The notes beneath the pieces were generated by a model that ran no database searches, was not told the DNA's origin, and saw nothing but the letters and a program-made list of their open reading frames with translations. This document shows, in pieces, positions 1 to 7,746 of a DNA stretch of 39,514 nucleotides (position 1 is the stretch's first letter; each line of letters begins with the position of its first letter). The stretch spans positions 1-39,514 of the forward strand of contig NZ_JACIIX010000021.1 of the NCBI RefSeq assembly GCF_014205675.1, written 5' to 3'. The stretch is from Novispirillum itersonii. Its GTDB lineage: Bacteria; Pseudomonadota; Alphaproteobacteria; Rhodospirillales; Rhodospirillaceae. The position numbers and the translations under genes are program-made.

Positions 1-76
1 CGTCGCCGTTGCCAGAAAACTGCTCGTCATCGCCTATGGCATCATGAAAACAAGAAAACCGTTTCATCCGTCTTGA
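1..76 (+). CDS. C-terminal end of an IS110/IS116/IS902-type transposase (cut by window edge)
   Basis: The frame starting at base 2 encodes 24 residues ending at the TGA at 74-76. The end has the pattern VAVARKLLVIAYGIMKTRKP, which matches the usual C-terminal tail of IS110-family DEDD transposases (ARKLL followed by a short helix and KPF/KPW). Only the tail is visible, so neither the catalytic DEDD residues nor the Ser active site can be checked. If correct, an insertion element of the bridge-RNA-guided class lies just left of the window, and its right end falls somewhere before the terminator at 111-146. It could also be a leftover fragment. Confidence 0.55.
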   Translation, partial: VAVARKLLVIAYGIMKTRKPFHPS

Positions 77-110
77 CGGTCAACACGGTATCTCAGGCGT
101 TTGCTGACAG

Positions 111-146
111 AAAAACCCCGGCTCCGATCAGGAGGCCGGGGTTTTT
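111..146. terminator. Bidirectional rho-independent terminator
   Basis: An A5 run leads into CCCCGGC, then a loop, then GGCCGGGG and a T5 run. The symmetrical A and T tracts suit termination in both directions. On the minus strand it directly follows the stop codon of the substrate-binding protein; on the plus strand it would end transcription coming from the transposase. Confidence 0.8.
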
Positions 147-901
147 CACTGTGCCATATGATGACGCCGGAAGTGGGCATCCAGCCAGCCCGTCGCCTGT
201 AACCCGGTCACTGCGGCGTCCCACATTTCTTTTTCCGCGAACCGGTCACGTCCGAACAGAACATAAAGATCCGTCCCGTCCGGTGGTATCAGCAGGGTTG
301 TCAGCCGGATCCCGTGCCGGGCTGCCAGCGACCGGGCGGACTGAACGTCATCGACGTAAAGATCAATCCGGTTATGCCGCAGCATCTCCAGCATCTGGTC
401 TGCCTCACCGGCCTGCACCACCGTGTAGGTGGGGCCGGACGGCATCTCATCGCTGATGGTTTCCCAGTTGCTCCAGCCCAAGGGCCGCCCGATCAGGACC
501 TCCGGCATCCCCGCAACATCTGACAGATCCGCAAAACGGCCCAGCAACGCAAAAACCCCGGTCCGGACATGCGTCACCGGCAGGGCCGACGTCAGGTAGC
601 CGGGGCGCGGCGTTGCATCGAGCGCAAAGCTGAGACTCCCCTGCTCGACAGCGGTCAGGCAGCGCTTCCACGGCATCTGGATCAGGGTCACCGAGACATC
701 GGCATGGTTCGCCACCGCTCTCACCAGCTCGGGGGTGATCCCTCCGCCACCGGCAAGGGTGTAAGGCGGCCAGAGGTCATAACAACCGGTCATCGACCGT
801 ACCGGCCGACCCTCTGCCACGGCATCCCGGGCCAGCCCTCCGCTGCACAGAACCAAAAAGCAGGCCAGAAACCCGCCGATCATCCTCCTCATCGCACACA
901 T
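146..901 (-). CDS. Periplasmic substrate-binding protein, SBP_bac_3 type (orphan)
   Basis: About 251 residues. The likely start is the ATG at 901 (or the one at 892), just before a clear signal peptide with hydrophobic core GGFLACFLVLCSGG and a cleavage site near AVAEG. An open frame continues upstream to a GTG at 1024, but this would bury the signal peptide. The mature part begins with CYDLWPPYT and has the two-lobed binding-protein layout of family 3 solute receptors, which usually bind polar amino acids. No ABC permease or ATPase gene is near, so it may deliver to a distant transporter or act as a sensor partner. It lies downstream of the PuuR-like regulator on the same strand, with about 120 bp between them. 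Confidence 0.7.
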   Translation of the reverse strand: MCAMRRMIGGFLACFLVLCSGGLARDAVAEGRPVRSMTGCYDLWPPYTLAGGGGITPELVRAVANHADVSVTLIQMPWKRCLTAVEQGSLSFALDATPRPGYLTSALPVTHVRTGVFALLGRFADLSDVAGMPEVLIGRPLGWSNWETISDEMPSGPTYTVVQAGEADQMLEMLRHNRIDLYVDDVQSARSLAARHGIRLTTLLIPPDGTDLYVLFGRDRFAEKEMWDAAVTGLQATGWLDAHFRRHHMAQ

Positions 902-956
902 CGCCCTACCGTCTCGCAAGAACACGGGCATAGCGAAAAGCTGTCTTCCGCACACG

Positions 957-989
957 TGTTCTTTCGGGGAACAGGCCCTGTTCTTTCGG
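957..989. repeat. Direct repeat TGTTCTTTCGG, two copies 22 bp apart
   Basis: Two identical 11-bp copies (957-967 and 979-989) sit in the short gap between the regulator and the binding-protein gene. The 22-bp spacing is two helical turns, as expected for side-by-side protein sites. GTTC and GAAC around the first copy can also form a small hairpin. Confidence 0.4.
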
Positions 990-1024
990 AGAAGAGCCCC
1001 TGTCCCGTCCGGGAAGACAGACAC

Positions 1025-1591
1025 TTACAGGTAAGGCGGGGTACAGGCGGAAACGATCACGCAGGGTTCGTCAAAGGGATTCCGGAACCGGTGAGGCTGA
1101 CGGCTGTCAAACAGATAGGAGTCCCCCGGCCCCATAATGTATTTCTGGTCTCCGACAGTCAGTTCAAAACGGCCTGAAACCACCACGCCGCCTTCGACAG
1201 ACGCGTGCTGTAACATGGTCCGGCCGGTGTCAGACCCCGGCTCATAGACTTCATGCAGAATCTGAAGGCTATGCTTCCCCGCATCCCCCACCTGCCGGAA
1301 GGAAATCCGGCCTTTGCTGTCCCCGTGAAGGTCACTGGCAATTTCAAACAGCTCATTGGCGCGGAAGACGATTTTCTCTTCTTCGGGAATTTCGTAGCTG
1401 AAAAACTCCGACAGGGTCATCGGCACCCCCTGCAACACTTTGCGCAGGGAGGCGACGGACGGACTGTTCCTGTTCTGCTCGATCAGGGAGATTGTACCGT
1501 TGGTTACCCCGGCACGCCGGGCGAGTTCCCGCTGGGACAAGCCCGCCGCCTCCCGCACCTGTTTCAGGCGGGTTCCGACGTCGATCTCCAT
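1025..1591 (-). CDS. PuuR-like transcription regulator (XRE HTH + cupin)
   Basis: A 188-residue regulator. The ATG at 1591 is chosen because a strong ribosome site (GAGAGGAG) lies 7 bases before it; the first ATG at 1609 has none. Residues about 9-60 are an XRE helix-turn-helix ([18 protein letters not shown]), and residues about 105-188 are a cupin sensor domain with the PuuR-type ending SACTPPYL (E. coli PuuR ends in a similar SAHTP motif and is 185 residues). PuuR represses putrescine degradation genes. Here it is divergent from gabD and gabT and close to a putrescine-type aminotransferase, so control of that pathway is a reasonable inference. The inducer is not proved. Confidence 0.8.
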   Translation of the reverse strand: MEIDVGTRLKQVREAAGLSQRELARRAGVTNGTISLIEQNRNSPSVASLRKVLQGVPMTLSEFFSYEIPEEEKIVFRANELFEIASDLHGDSKGRISFRQVGDAGKHSLQILHEVYEPGSDTGRTMLQHASVEGGVVVSGRFELTVGDQKYIMGPGDSYLFDSRQPHRFRNPFDEPCVIVSACTPPYL

Positions 1592-1925
1592 GGGTGACTC
1601 CTCTCTCATACCGTCTAATATTTTAAGTCATTTTTTTTATCGGGCCAACACTCGTGTCACACCTTGCCCCATGCTGGCAAACAGTTGTCACAACGGGGAT
1701 CAACCCTTTGATATTTTCTATATTTTTTCCGGTTCCTCCCCCCTCCCGGACAGAGGGGGATCAGGCCCGCGGAGTTTGATTAAAACACAGCGATTCCTGT
1801 TGTCGAATTTTTTAAACGGTAGTAGGCTCTTTTCTGTGATGCACGGACCGCCGCTTTCCCCTGTGCGAAAGCCACGACCGCTCCGTGCGCGTAGCGCCAC
1901 CATCCCGAAGGGAAAGGCTCCCCCG
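1592..1925. promoter_or_regulatory. Divergent control region between the PuuR-like gene and gabD
   Basis: This 334-bp non-coding stretch is clearly AT-richer than its neighbours (T8 run near 1631, T6 runs near 1725 and 1808). It holds two odd-length palindromes with a shared TGTCACA core: GTGTCACAC (1654-1662) and GTTGTCACAAC (1684-1694), with centres 31 bp apart, three helical turns. A half-matching TTGTCGAA is at 1801-1807. The layout fits a repressor binding cooperatively, probably the neighbouring PuuR-like protein. A G/C hairpin follows at 1739-1759. Confidence 0.55.
1739..1759. other. Stem-loop in the gabD leader
   Basis: CCCCCTC pairs with GAGGGGG around a 7-base loop, a 7-bp stem. 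There is no T run after it on either strand, so it is not a simple terminator. It lies in the probable 5' leader of gabD, about 165 bases before the start codon. Confidence 0.4.
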
Positions 1926-3404
1926 ATGACTTCTGCGACCCCGTCCTTTATCAGCAATCCGTCCCTGTTCCGCACGCAGGGGTACATTGACGGGCAATGG
2001 CAGGCCGCGGCGAGCGGCAAGACCTTTGCCGTCCTGAACCCGGCGACGGGGGCCGAACTGGCGCAGGTCCCGGATATGGGCGCGGCCGAGGCGAAGCAGG
2101 CGATTGCCGCCGCCCATGCGGCGCTGCCGGCGTGGCGGGCCAAGACCGCCAAGGAACGCGCCAACATCCTGCGCAAGTGGTACACCCTGATTCTGGCCAA
2201 TCAGGAAGATTTGGCCCAGCTGATGACCGCCGAACAGGGCAAGCCGCTGGCCGAAGCCCGGGGCGAAGTGGTCTACGGTGCCAACTTCATTGAATGGTTC
2301 GCCGAAGAAGCCAAGCGCGTTTATGGCGATGTCGTCCCGGCCCACGGCCCGGACAAGCGGATCGTGGTGGTGAAGGAGCCGATCGGTGTGGTCGCCGCCA
2401 TCACCCCGTGGAACTTCCCCAACGCCATGATCACCCGCAAGTGCGCCCCGGCGCTGGCCGCGGGCTGCACCGTGGTGGTGAAACCGGCGGAAGACACCCC
2501 GCTGTCGGCGCTGGCGCTGGCGGAACTGGCCGAACAGGCCGGGATCCCCAAGGGCGTGTTCAACATCGTCACCTGCGAACACGGGGCCGAAGTCGGCGGC
2601 GAGCTGACCGGCAGCCCGCTGGTGCGCAAGCTGTCGTTCACCGGCTCCACCGAAGTCGGCAAGCTGCTGATGCGCCAGTGCGCCGGTACGGTGAAGAAAG
2701 TGTCCCTCGAACTCGGCGGCAATGCGCCGTTCATCGTGTTCGATGACGCGGACCTTGATGCCGCCGTGCAGGGGGCGATTGCCTCCAAGTACCGCAACGC
2801 CGGGCAGACCTGCGTCTGCGCCAACCGCATTCTGGTGCAGGATGGCGTCTATGACGCCTTCGCCGCCAGGCTGGCCGAGGCCGTCAAGGCGCTGAAGGTC
2901 GGCAACGGGGTTGAGGCCGGGGTGACACAGGGCCCGCTGATCAACGAAGACGCCATCGCCAAGGTGGAACGTCTGGTGTCGGAAGCGGTGGCCAAGGGCG
3001 CCAAGCCGGAGCTGGGCGGCAAGCGCCATGCCCTCGGCGGCACCTTCTTCGAGCCGACCATCCTGACCGGCGTCACCGCCGACATGTCGATCTTCTCGGA
3101 AGAAATCTTCGGCCCGGTGGCCCCGCTGTTCCGCTTCCACACCGAAGCCGAAGCGATCCAGATGGCCAATGATACCCCGTTCGGGCTGGCCGCCTACTTC
3201 TACTCCCGCGATATCGGCCGCGTCTGGCGCGTCGCTGAAGGGCTGGAATACGGCATCGTCGGCATCAACGAAGGCATCATCTCCACCGAAGTCGCCCCGT
3301 TCGGCGGCGTCAAGGAGTCCGGCATCGGCCGCGAAGGCTCCAAGTACGGCCTCGATGACTTCCTGGAAATCAAATACCTGTGCATGGGCGGTGTGAACAC
3401 CTGA
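1926..3404 (+). CDS. gabD: NADP-type succinate-semialdehyde dehydrogenase
   Basis: 492 residues, close to the usual 480-490 of GabD. The ATG at 1926 opens the conserved N-terminus (about 17 residues before TQGYIDGQW); the frame stays open far upstream, but that part has no conserved sequence and crosses the operator region. Aldehyde dehydrogenase landmarks are all present: PWNFPNAM, the coenzyme motif GSTEVG, the catalytic Glu in LELGGNAPF and the catalytic Cys in [10 protein letters not shown]. It oxidises succinate semialdehyde to succinate and feeds the TCA cycle. gabT follows 105 bases later on the same strand, so the two act in sequence on GABA. A glutarate-semialdehyde role is possible in the same family. 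Confidence 0.92.
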   Translation: MTSATPSFISNPSLFRTQGYIDGQWQAAASGKTFAVLNPATGAELAQVPDMGAAEAKQAIAAAHAALPAWRAKTAKERANILRKWYTLILANQEDLAQLMTAEQGKPLAEARGEVVYGANFIEWFAEEAKRVYGDVVPAHGPDKRIVVVKEPIGVVAAITPWNFPNAMITRKCAPALAAGCTVVVKPAEDTPLSALALAELAEQAGIPKGVFNIVTCEHGAEVGGELTGSPLVRKLSFTGSTEVGKLLMRQCAGTVKKVSLELGGNAPFIVFDDADLDAAVQGAIASKYRNAGQTCVCANRILVQDGVYDAFAARLAEAVKALKVGNGVEAGVTQGPLINEDAIAKVERLVSEAVAKGAKPELGGKRHALGGTFFEPTILTGVTADMSIFSEEIFGPVAPLFRFHTEAEAIQMANDTPFGLAAYFYSRDIGRVWRVAEGLEYGIVGINEGIISTEVAPFGGVKESGIGREGSKYGLDDFLEIKYLCMGGVNT

Positions 3405-3424
3405 GCCCCTGCCCACGATAGCGC

Positions 3425-3451
3425 CCCGTCCGGTCTGACCGGCCGGACGGG
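3425..3451 (+). repeat. Intercistronic stem-loop between gabD and gabT
   Basis: CCCGTCCGG and CCGGACGGG form a perfect 9-bp stem around a 9-base loop. No T run follows, so it is more likely an mRNA-stabilising or processing hairpin than a full terminator. Confidence 0.6.
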
Positions 3452-3509
3452 ACCCTGATCCCACGCATTCTGTCTGATCTTCCCAATCTTTTGCGGAGAA
3501 CCCTTTGTC

Positions 3510-4814
3510 ATGACCGCGTCCAATAATTCCGCCCTCCAGGCCCGCCGTGAATCCGCCATTCCGCGCGGCGTCGGCACCATGCTGCCCGTGTTCACCGCCC
3601 GCGCTGAAGGGGCTGAGCTGTGGGACGTGGAAGGCAAGCGCTACATCGACTTCGCCGGTGGCATCGCCGTGCTGAACACCGGCCACAATCACCCGAAGAT
3701 CAAGGCTGCCGTCGCCGCGCAGCTGGATAACTTCAGCCACACCTGCTTCCAGGTGACCCCGTACGAAAGCTACGTGGCGCTGGCTGAAAAGCTGAATGCG
3801 CTGGTTCCGGGCCCGAGCCCGAAGCAGACCATGTTCGTCACCACCGGTGCCGAAGCCGTTGAAAACGCCGTCAAGATCGCCCGCCAGCACACCGGGCGCT
3901 CCGGCGTCATTGCCTTCAACGGCGCGTTCCATGGCCGCACCCTGATGGGGATGGCCCTGACCGGCAAAGTCCTGCCGTACAAGGCCGGTTTCGGTCCGTT
4001 CCCGGCGGAAATCTACCATGCCCCGTTCCCGACCGCCTACCGTGGCGTGTCGGTCGCTGACAGCCTGAAGGCGCTGGAAAACCTGTTCAAGTCCGACGTT
4101 GACCCGAAGCGCATCGCCGCCATGATCGTCGAGCCGGTACAGGGTGAAGGCGGGTTCAACATTGCCCCGGCCGAATGGTTGCAGGCCCTGCGCAAGATCT
4201 GCGACGAACACGGCATCCTGCTGATCATCGACGAAATCCAGACCGGCTTCGCCCGGACCGGCAAGATGTTCGCCGTTGAATACGCCGGGATCGAACCGGA
4301 CATGATGACCCTTGCCAAGTCGCTGGCTGGTGGCTTCCCGCTGTCTGCCGTCGTCGGCAAGAAGTCGGTGATGGACTCCTGCAATCCGGGCGGTCTGGGC
4401 GGCACCTATGCCGGTTCGCCGCTGGGCTGCGTTGCCGGTCTTGCCGTCCTCGACGTGATCGAGGAAGAGAAGCTGTGCGACCGCGCCAACACCATCGGCA
4501 CCCTGATGGTTGACCGCCTGAACGGCATGGCCAACCGCAACACCCTGTCGCCGGTGATCGGTGAAATCCGTGCCCTCGGCGGCATGGTGGCAGTGGAACT
4601 GCTGAAGAACCGCGACACCCGCGAGCCGGATGCCGATCTGACCAAGGCGCTGGTGCAGAAGTGTGCCGCCAAGGGTCTGGTGATCCTGTCCTGCGGCACC
4701 TATGGCAACGTCATCCGCTTCCTGGTGCCGCTGGTGGCCTCCGACGCCCTTGTCAATGAAGGCATGGACGTTCTGGAAGCCGCTCTGGAAGAGCTGGTCG
4801 CCGCCAAGGCGTAA
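3510..4814 (+). CDS. gabT: 4-aminobutyrate aminotransferase
   Basis: 434 residues, the normal length for class-III PLP aminotransferases of the GabT type. Key features are TTGAEAVENA (phosphate-binding region, near residue 112), EPVQGEGG (near 208), the PLP-binding Asp241 in DEIQTGFARTG and the Schiff-base Lys270 in TLAKSLAGG. It moves the amino group of GABA to 2-oxoglutarate, giving succinate semialdehyde and glutamate; GabD then oxidises the aldehyde. A GGAG ribosome site precedes the ATG. It is the last gene before a strong terminator, consistent with a gabDT operon. 5-aminovalerate is a common second substrate in this family. Confidence 0.92.
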   Translation: MTASNNSALQARRESAIPRGVGTMLPVFTARAEGAELWDVEGKRYIDFAGGIAVLNTGHNHPKIKAAVAAQLDNFSHTCFQVTPYESYVALAEKLNALVPGPSPKQTMFVTTGAEAVENAVKIARQHTGRSGVIAFNGAFHGRTLMGMALTGKVLPYKAGFGPFPAEIYHAPFPTAYRGVSVADSLKALENLFKSDVDPKRIAAMIVEPVQGEGGFNIAPAEWLQALRKICDEHGILLIIDEIQTGFARTGKMFAVEYAGIEPDMMTLAKSLAGGFPLSAVVGKKSVMDSCNPGGLGGTYAGSPLGCVAGLAVLDVIEEEKLCDRANTIGTLMVDRLNGMANRNTLSPVIGEIRALGGMVAVELLKNRDTREPDADLTKALVQKCAAKGLVILSCGTYGNVIRFLVPLVASDALVNEGMDVLEAALEELVAAKA

Positions 4815-4928
4815 AGCTTTCAGCGTTCTCTGCTTCTGAGTATCCCTACCGGAGACGGACGTGAGAGTCTCCCACCCCGGCTGCCCCTCCCCGGTCCCCG
4901 TGACCGGTCGGCAGGCGGGGTCCCCTTG

Positions 4929-4983
4929 CGGGTGATCCGCGGTGCTGTGTTAACGGGCCGGACGGATCACCCGTATTTTTTTG
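4929..4983 (+). terminator. Rho-independent terminator of gabDT
   Basis: CGGGTGATCCG (4929-4939) pairs perfectly with CGGATCACCCG (4963-4973), an 11-bp stem, followed by TATTTTTTT. It lies about 115 bases after the gabT stop and ends the operon before the next promoter. Confidence 0.85.
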
Positions 4984-5147
4984 CCTGATGGCAGGCCGGA
5001 CGGGGCAGCCAAACCCCGTATGGACACGATATAAAATTGCGATAAGACCCCCGTTCCGCAATTTGATATGCAATAGTCTGTCGTTAAGCTGCCACTTCAC
5101 CCCCATTTCTTCCAAAACACTGCCCGACGAACTGAGGAGACTCCCCC
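4984..5147 (+). promoter_or_regulatory. Promoter region of the polyamine-type aminotransferase with an 8-bp inverted repeat
   Basis: AAATTGCG (5034-5041) and CGCAATTT (5057-5064) form a perfect inverted repeat with 15 bases between arms, about 23 bp centre to centre, so both arms face the same side of the helix. The AT-rich stretch around 5030-5080 is where a promoter is expected. A GAGGAG ribosome site sits 9 bases before the ATG at 5148. The sequence differs from the TGTCACA palindromes upstream of gabD, so a different regulator may act here. A small ACGGGG/CCCCGT stem is at 5000-5019. Confidence 0.45.
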
Positions 5148-6515
5148 ATGTCGAACGCCCTGCGTGATGCAGACATCCGCTACGTCCTGCACCCCTATAC
5201 CAATCTGGCCGCCCACGAGGAAAAGGGCCCGATGATTGCCGTACGCGGCGAGGGCGTAAAAGTGTTCGACACTGCTGGCAAGGAATACATCGAAGGCATG
5301 GCCGGTCTGTGGTGTGCCTCCCTCGGGTTTTCGGAACCGCGCCTGCGCGAAGCCGCTCTGCGGCAGATGGATGCCCTGCCGTTCTTCCATCAGTTCGGCC
5401 ATAAGTCGCATGCCCCGGGCATCGAACTGGCAGAACGGCTGATCGGGATGGCTCCGGACGGCCTGACCAAGGTGTTCTTTGCCAACTCCGGGTCGGAAGC
5501 CAACGACACCGTGGTCAAGATTGTCCGGTACATGAACAACATCCTTGGCCGCCCGCAGAAGAAGAAGATCATCGCCCGCGAGCGCGCCTATCATGGCGTG
5601 ACCGTCGCCGCCGCCAGCCTGACCGGCCTGCCGGTCAACCACCGGGCGTTTGACCTGCCAATCGAAGGGGTGGTCCGCACCGGTTGCCCGCACCATTACC
5701 GCTATGCCCGGCCCGGCGAGAGCGAAGACGCTTTCGCCACCCGCCTTGCCGACGAACTGGAAGCCCAGATTCTGGCCGAAGGACCGGAAACCGTGGCGGC
5801 CTTCATCGCCGAGCCGGTGCAGGGCGCTGGCGGGGTGATCATTCCCCCGGCCACCTATTTCGACAAGATTCAGGCGGTACTGAAGAAGTACGACATCCTG
5901 ATGGTGGCGGACGAGGTCATCTGTGGCTTCGGCCGCACCGGCAATGCCTGGGGCAGCCAGACCTACAACATCCGCCCGGATATCCTGACCTGTGCCAAGG
6001 CCCTGTCGTCAGCCTATCTGCCGATCTCGGCAGTTCTGGTGTCGGATGCCGTCTATCAGGCGGTAAAGAAGGGATCGGCGGAAATCGGGTCCTTCGGCCA
6101 TGGCTACACCTATTCCGCCCATCCGGTGGCGGCAGCGGTGGCACTGGAAACCCTGAAGATCTACGAAGAGCGGGATCTGTTCGCCCATACCCGGGCCGTC
6201 TCCCCGACCTTCGTGACTCACCTGATGCGCTATGCCGATCATCCGCTGGTCGGGAATGCCCGCGGCATCGGTCTGGTCGGGGCGCTGGAACTGGTTGCCG
6301 ACAAAGCCACCAAAGAGTCCTTCCCGCCCGCTGCCGCCGTTGCCGCCAGACTGGTGGAACTGGCGCAGGAGGAAGGGCTGATCCTGCGGTCTCTCGCCGG
6401 AGATATCGTCTCGTTCTGTCCGCCGCTGATCATCACCGATGCGGAACTGGACGAGATGTTCACCCGCTTCGACCGGGCAATGGAACGCCTGACCGCCCAG
6501 CTCGGGATTGGGTGA
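5148..6515 (+). CDS. Class-III aminotransferase, SpuC / putrescine-pyruvate type
   Basis: 455 residues. It has the PLP fold-type I marks: ANSGSEAND (cofactor phosphate loop), YHGVTVAAASLTG, AEPVQGAGGV, DEVICGFGRTG (PLP-ring Asp) and CAKALSSAYLPI with the Schiff-base Lys near residue 285. The GFGRTGNAWGSQ and FGHGYTYSAHP segments are typical of omega-amine:pyruvate transaminases such as SpuC. It most likely removes an amino group from putrescine or another terminal amine using pyruvate, giving 4-aminobutanal, which can be oxidised to GABA. That links it to gabT and gabD just upstream, though it has its own promoter and terminator. Beta-alanine or taurine could also be substrates. Confidence 0.8.
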   Translation: MSNALRDADIRYVLHPYTNLAAHEEKGPMIAVRGEGVKVFDTAGKEYIEGMAGLWCASLGFSEPRLREAALRQMDALPFFHQFGHKSHAPGIELAERLIGMAPDGLTKVFFANSGSEANDTVVKIVRYMNNILGRPQKKKIIARERAYHGVTVAAASLTGLPVNHRAFDLPIEGVVRTGCPHHYRYARPGESEDAFATRLADELEAQILAEGPETVAAFIAEPVQGAGGVIIPPATYFDKIQAVLKKYDILMVADEVICGFGRTGNAWGSQTYNIRPDILTCAKALSSAYLPISAVLVSDAVYQAVKKGSAEIGSFGHGYTYSAHPVAAAVALETLKIYEERDLFAHTRAVSPTFVTHLMRYADHPLVGNARGIGLVGALELVADKATKESFPPAAAVAARLVELAQEEGLILRSLAGDIVSFCPPLIITDAELDEMFTRFDRAMERLTAQLGIG

Positions 6516-6542
6516 TCGCAGCCATACATTTCCCGAATACCG

Positions 6543-6578
6543 GCACCCCGCATGATGTCCATGCGGGGTGCTTTTTTT
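6543..6578 (+). terminator. Rho-independent terminator
   Basis: GCACCCCGCATG pairs perfectly with CATGCGGGGTGC, a 12-bp stem with a 5-base loop, followed by seven T. It ends the aminotransferase transcript 27 bases after its stop. Confidence 0.93.
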
Positions 6579-6707
6579 GTATACATTCCTGAGGCCTGCG
6601 CTAGGCTGTATCAATCTCAAAAGGGGGTAGGCGGACAGTTCCCCCAGCCACCCCGTAACCGGCGAAACGACCGGCCACACCACAGAGAATCCCCGGGAGG
6701 ATCTTGC

Positions 6708-7664
6708 ATGAAAAAGTCATTTCTGGCCGCAGCCGTTGCCATCGGTACCCTGATCGGGGCCGGTCAGGCGCAGGCCGAACAGTTCGTCAACGTCCTGTCC
6801 GGCGGCACTTCCGGTGTGTATTATCCGTTGGGTGTTGCCCTTTCCAAGATCTATGCTGACAATATCAAGGATGTCCGGACCAGCGTTCAGTCCACCAAGG
6901 CGTCGGTGGAAAACCTCAACCTGCTGAATTCCGGCCGCGGCGAAGTGGCTTTCACCCTCGGTGACTCCCTGTCCTCCGCCTGGAGCGGGGACGCAGAGGC
7001 CGGTTTCAAGGCCAAGCTTGAGAATCTGCGCGGCATCGCCGGGATTTATCCCAATTACATCCAGATCGTCGCCCGTGCCGACAGCGGAATCAAAACTCTG
7101 GCTGATCTGAAGGGCAAGCGCGTTTCCGTCGGTCCGGCCAAATCCGGCACCGAACTGAACGCCCGGGAAATTCTGGCTGCCGGGAAGCTCAGCTATTCTG
7201 ACTTTGGCAAAACCGAATATCTCGCCTTCGGGGAAAGCGTTGAACTGATGAAGAACCGTCAGCTCGATGCCGCCATCATTTCCGCCGGTCTCGGCGTGTC
7301 CGCCATCCGTGACCTGTCGGCAACCACCGCCATTTCCGTGGTCGAAATTCCGGCATCCATTGCAGCAGCCATCGTCAACCCGGTCTATATTTCCACCAAA
7401 ATTCCGGCTGGCACCTATGATGGCGTCACGGCTGACGTCAATACCGTCGCCATCAAGAACTTCCTCGTCACCCGGGCCGATCTGCCTGCAGATCTGGTCT
7501 ACGAGATGACCCGTCTGATGTTCGAAAAGCAGGGCGATCTGGTCAGTGCCCATGCTGCGGCCAAGGAACTCAGCCTTGCTGACGCCGTCAAGGGTATGCC
7601 GCTGCCGCTGCATCCCGGTGCGGAAAAGTATCTGAAGGAAAAAGGCATCAGCATGACCCGCTGA
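6708..7664 (+). CDS. TAXI-family TRAP transporter substrate-binding protein
   Basis: 318 residues. The ATG at 6708 follows a GGGAGG ribosome site and opens a classic signal peptide (KKSFLAAAVAIGTLIGAGQAQA, cleaved before EQF). The mature protein begins with the TAXI hallmark NVLSGGTSGVYYPLG. It captures a substrate in the periplasm and passes it to the fused membrane component encoded next. TAXI systems are linked to glutamate, 2-oxoglutarate and other dicarboxylates in some cases; the substrate here cannot be read from sequence. The position after polyamine/GABA genes hints at an amino-acid-like substrate, but a terminator separates the two groups. Confidence 0.9.
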   Translation: MKKSFLAAAVAIGTLIGAGQAQAEQFVNVLSGGTSGVYYPLGVALSKIYADNIKDVRTSVQSTKASVENLNLLNSGRGEVAFTLGDSLSSAWSGDAEAGFKAKLENLRGIAGIYPNYIQIVARADSGIKTLADLKGKRVSVGPAKSGTELNAREILAAGKLSYSDFGKTEYLAFGESVELMKNRQLDAAIISAGLGVSAIRDLSATTAISVVEIPASIAAAIVNPVYISTKIPAGTYDGVTADVNTVAIKNFLVTRADLPADLVYEMTRLMFEKQGDLVSAHAAAKELSLADAVKGMPLPLHPGAEKYLKEKGISMTR

Positions 7665-7680
7665 TCCTGCCTGACCTGAT

Positions 7681-7710
7681 CCGCCGGGGCTGCCCCCTCA
7701 GTCCCGGCGG
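7681..7710 (+). other. Intercistronic stem-loop after the TAXI gene
   Basis: CCGCCGGG and CCCGGCGG form an 8-bp stem with a 14-base loop and no T run. Such hairpins between a binding-protein gene and its permease often protect the upstream mRNA so that more binding protein is made. Confidence 0.5.
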
Positions 7711-7746
7711 AACCGCGTCTACCGCATTCTGTCCGGAAGTTTCCCC

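Noticed and set aside
1440-1925. N-terminal extension of gabD by 162 codons
   Set aside because: It would run through the regulator gene's start and the operator region; known GabD proteins start near the ATG at 1926.
1812-4211. 799-residue leftward open frame across gabD and gabT
   Set aside because: It is the complement of two clearly conserved genes; long antisense frames are common at this GC content. Low-complexity, Gly/His/Arg-rich product with no known motif.
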